Shown here: in pieces, positions 61,578-64,000 of the stretch
Layout: each line of letters opens with the position of its first letter
Numbering within the stretch: the first letter of the stretch is position 1
NCBI RefSeq assembly: GCF_900113015.1
Contig: NZ_FONV01000002.1
Coordinates: 186,001-250,000, forward strand
Direction: 5' to 3'
DNA length: 64,000 bases
DNA from: Actinoplanes philippinensis
Lineage (GTDB): Bacteria; Actinomycetota; Actinomycetes; Mycobacteriales; Micromonosporaceae
Notes under the pieces: generated by a model
Seen by the model: the letters and a program-made list of their open reading frames with translations, nothing else
What the model was told of the DNA's origin: nothing
Databases searched by the model: none
Program-made: the position numbers and the translations under genes

Positions 61578-62291
61578 ATGCCCACCCCCGATCAGATGGT
61601 CGTCGCCGCGGCACAGGCGGCGCTGCGTCCCCTCGGACTGCGCCGGCAGAACCGCACCCGCACGTGGGTCGAGGATCGCGGCTGGTGGCTGCTCCTCGTC
61701 GTCCTCGAACGGGCGCGGGGCGGGGACACCCGGCTGGCGGTGGCCGCGAAGTTCCTGTGGGGCCCGATGCCGGAGTTCACCTACGACCTGGGCGGCCCGG
61801 TGTACTGGCGGGAGGACACCGGCGATTTCGCCACCGAGCGGCGCCAGGACGGTCACGTGTGGGTGCAGGCCGTCCGGCACGTCCGCGACGACCAGTTCGC
61901 CACCGATCTGGAGCAGGTCACCGGCATCGCGCGGCGGCGCGTGGAGCAGTTGCGGCAGGAGATCCCCACCCCGGCCGACGTGGCGCGCGTGCTGTCCGCC
62001 CGGCAGAGCCGGATCAACGCCACGTCGTGGTGGCACGCCTTCCACACCGGCGCGGCGGCCGGGCTCAGCGGCGAAGCCGCGCTGGCGCGGAAGCACTTCG
62101 ACCGGATCCGGCCGGACCGGCTGGCCGTGGCGTGGGAGCACGACCTGGGCCGGCGGGCCGCGGCACTGGGCGCGCTCGCCGACGACCCGCCGGCGCTGTT
62201 CCATCGGCTCCGGGACGACATCGCGGAGATGCGTTCCGGACTCGGGCTACCGGACACACCAGGCGGTGTGCCACCGGAGCCGGTGTGGTGA
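61578..62291 (+). CDS. Conserved actinobacterial protein of unknown function
   Basis: 237 residues, no membrane segment. The N-terminal half has W-V-E-D-R-G-W-W-L-L-L-V-V-L-E, resembling in outline the DUF4304-type proteins (beta sheet with Trp-rich strands). The second half is helical, with R-A-A-A-L-G-A-L-A-D-D-P-P-A-L. Not assigned. Confidence 0.78.
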   Translation: MPTPDQMVVAAAQAALRPLGLRRQNRTRTWVEDRGWWLLLVVLERARGGDTRLAVAAKFLWGPMPEFTYDLGGPVYWREDTGDFATERRQDGHVWVQAVRHVRDDQFATDLEQVTGIARRRVEQLRQEIPTPADVARVLSARQSRINATSWWHAFHTGAAAGLSGEAALARKHFDRIRPDRLAVAWEHDLGRRAAALGALADDPPALFHRLRDDIAEMRSGLGLPDTPGGVPPEPVW

Positions 62292-62304
62292 ATAGGCTTC
62301 GGGA

Positions 62305-62550
62305 ATGGATGACAAGACAGTGCTCGGCCGGATCAACGAACTGGTCGACGAGGAGCACCAGCTGCGCCGCCAGCTGAGCGAGGGCAAGATCTCGTCCGAC
62401 GAGGAGCACACCCGCCTCAAGGACCTGGAAGAGTCGCTCGACCAGTGCTGGGACCTGCTGCGACGCCGCCGGGCGGCCCGTGACGTCGGCCACGATCCGG
62501 ACGGCGAGCAGGCTCACAGCGTCTCCGAGGTGGAGAACTACCTTCAGTGA
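62305..62550 (+). CDS. DUF2630 protein
   Basis: 81 residues: I-N-E-L-V-D-E-E-H-Q-L-R ... L-K-D-L-E-E-S-L-D-Q-C-W-D-L-L-R-R-R-R-A. Small charged helical-hairpin protein, widespread in actinobacteria; function unknown. Confidence 0.9.
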   Translation: MDDKTVLGRINELVDEEHQLRRQLSEGKISSDEEHTRLKDLEESLDQCWDLLRRRRAARDVGHDPDGEQAHSVSEVENYLQ

Positions 62551-62589
62551 GCTGAGCCGGGGCCTCGGGGCCCCGGCTCCGGCCGGCCG

Positions 62590-63507
62590 TCAGCGCAGTC
62601 CCGCCTCGAAGTGCAGGCGCTCGATCAGCGCGTCCTCGTCGGTCTCCAGGCCCCGCGAGCGGAACCAGCCCGCCACGTTGCGCACGTCACGAGCGATGAA
62701 CTCGCCACCGCGCGGGTTGGCGATGACGTCCACGATCTGCGGCAGGTCGATCATGACGAGCCGCCCGTCGTGCACCATCGTGTTGTACGGCGACAGGTCA
62801 CCGTGCGCGACCTGCGCCCGGGCCAGCACCGACAGCGCGTCGGTCATCTGCCGCCACAGGTCGGCCAGCTGATCCTGGTCGACCCGCACCTGGGCGAGCC
62901 GTGGCGCCGCCTCGCCGGTCTCCCAGTCGCCGATGAACTCCATCATCAGCTCGGTGCCGATCAGCTGGACCGGGTAGGGGACGCAGACCAGGCCGCTCTC
63001 CTGCCCGATCTGCCACAGCCGGCCGAGCGCGCCGAACTCGGCCGCCGACCACTGCCCGGAGATCATCTCCTTGCCGAAGGCGGTCCGGTTGTTCATCGCC
63101 CGCATCTCACGGGACCGGCGGACCCGGCGTCCCTCGAGATAACCGGCGTCACGGTGGAACATCCGGTGGTCGCCGTCGCGGTATCGCTTGACGGCCAGCA
63201 TGCTGATCTTGTCGGTGCCCGGGATCGCCCGGCGCACCAGGAAGACGTCGGCTTCCTTACCGGTCTTGAGCATCCCCAGCTCGGTGTCGACCGCGCCGTA
63301 CTCGGTACGCACCCAGTCGGGCCGGGGCTCGGGGCCGTGCAGAGCGCCGTCCCACGTGGACCAGCGGTCGCCCTCCTCGGGCAGATCCGGGTCCTCCTGC
63401 AGAGCCGGCTCGATCCGGCCGCGCTTTACGAAAGTGGGATCGTCGTCGTCGAACTTGCGGCGCTTGCCGCGCATGGTGGTGGAGCCGTAAGAGTCGTGCT
63501 CGCGCAC
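62590..63507 (-). CDS. RIO1-like serine/threonine kinase
   Basis: 305 residues. After a charged N-terminus (about 1-75), the RIO kinase core has the flexible-loop/ATP region (L-K-T-G-K-E-A-D-V-F-L-V), the lysine in A-V-K-R-Y, the catalytic loop V-A-H-G-D-L-S-P-Y-N-T-M-V-H, and the metal motif M-I-D-L-P-Q. In archaea and eukaryotes RIO kinases act in ribosome assembly; the bacterial role is unknown. Confidence 0.9.
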   Translation of the reverse strand: MREHDSYGSTTMRGKRRKFDDDDPTFVKRGRIEPALQEDPDLPEEGDRWSTWDGALHGPEPRPDWVRTEYGAVDTELGMLKTGKEADVFLVRRAIPGTDKISMLAVKRYRDGDHRMFHRDAGYLEGRRVRRSREMRAMNNRTAFGKEMISGQWSAAEFGALGRLWQIGQESGLVCVPYPVQLIGTELMMEFIGDWETGEAAPRLAQVRVDQDQLADLWRQMTDALSVLARAQVAHGDLSPYNTMVHDGRLVMIDLPQIVDVIANPRGGEFIARDVRNVAGWFRSRGLETDEDALIERLHFEAGLR

Positions 63508-63656
63508 TGGAGGTTCTCCTCGGAGAAAGAAGTTTTCGGGGAAGCGGGGACAGCAGGCATCACAAAGACGGCCATGAGGTCCACCCCCTTCTCTCTCGTC
63601 GGGTTCTCGTTACAGCGCGCCCACTCTTTCCGATCACCGCGGCGGGCGCAACCGAT

Positions 63657-64000
63657 TTATTTCGAGCGCGCCGCCATGATCGCGGACAGGCCCTGGATCA
63701 CGTTACCGACCGCATGGGTCGGCGCGAACCGGTTGTCCACCCACTCACGCCCGCGGTGCAGCCACACGCTGGGCAGACCGAGCGCCGCGGCGCCGCCGAT
63801 GTCGGCCTCCGGGCTGTCACCGACCACCCAGGCCCCGGCCAGCCGCATGCGGACCCGCTGGGCGGCCATCGCGAAGATCCGCGGGTTCGGCTTGCTCACC
63901 CCGCACTCCTCGGAGATCACCCAGTCGGCGACATACCGGTCCAGTCCGGTCCGCCGGATCCGGGCGTCCTGCTGCTCGGCCGGCCCGTTCGTGACCACCA
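63657..64000 (-). CDS. HAD-family hydrolase, N-terminal part outside the window
   Basis: The frame runs off the right edge; about 114 C-terminal residues are seen. Motif II (V-V-T-N-G), the conserved Lys of motif III (G-V-S-K-P-N-P-R-I-F) and motif IV (V-V-G-D-S-P-E-A-D-I-G-G-A) mark a type I HAD phosphatase of the YjjG/phosphoglycolate-phosphatase kind. The nucleophile DxD lies beyond the window. Confidence 0.87.
   Translation of the reverse strand, partial: VVTNGPAEQQDARIRRTGLDRYVADWVISEECGVSKPNPRIFAMAAQRVRMRLAGAWVVGDSPEADIGGAAALGLPSVWLHRGREWVDNRFAPTHAVGNVIQGLSAIMAARSK

Overview
The window is high-GC actinobacterial DNA. Genes are dense, GTG starts are common, and 4-bp ATGA/GTGA overlaps are frequent. 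The gene set (fabG-fabI-hemH block, MoxR/DUF58/VWA block, AfsR-like regulator, DUF397 and XRE-TPR proteins, DUF3097, DUF2630) points to a filamentous actinomycete. Micromonosporaceae (Actinoplanes-like) is my best guess, but this is inference and not a proven identification.

Left chromosomal part (1-17.7 kb): the end of a serine beta-lactamase-fold hydrolase; a DMT-type exporter divergent from a MocR-type regulator; DUF3097; a zinc-ribbon Nudix hydrolase; a 1,728-residue LPXTG surface protein with about eleven Ig-like repeats; a Tat-exported M20 amidohydrolase; two coupled Nudix hydrolases; an archaeal/SipW-type signal peptidase; a HAD-IIA phosphatase; and the coupled lipid/heme operon fabG-fabI-hemH (transcribed leftwards).

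Middle part (about 17.8-39.1 kb): a phage-like integrated element. From left to right it has: a leftward XRE repressor facing a promoter with two operator-like dyads; a long rightward train of about thirty tiny, mostly overlapping genes with YqaJ exonuclease, ERF annealase and RuvC-like resolvase genes embedded in it; a tRNA-like sequence; a lysis block (M15-type endolysin with a collagen-like tail, a membrane protein, a permuted NlpC/P60 hydrolase); an XRE-TPR/DUF397 (whiJ-like) regulatory cluster; an AlpA-like excisionase; and a leftward tyrosine integrase. I see no terminase, portal, capsid or tail gene, so it looks like a satellite-type element or a prophage that lost its morphogenesis block. 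It sits exactly between fabG-fabI-hemH and VWA-DUF58-moxR, two blocks that are close neighbours in other actinobacteria such as Mycobacterium tuberculosis.

Right chromosomal part (39.4-64 kb): VWA-DUF58-moxR, where MoxR carries an unusual collagen-like tail of about 190 residues; two bacterial-PH membrane proteins; a FlK-like thioesterase; a PfkB sugar kinase; a Cu/Zn-SOD-like secreted protein; aminopeptidase P; an AfsR/SARP-type STAND regulator next to an esterase; a lipoprotein; pullulanase divergent from aconitase with an iron-box-like palindrome between them; a sugar O-acetyltransferase; DUF2630; a RIO kinase; and the end of a HAD hydrolase cut by the window edge.
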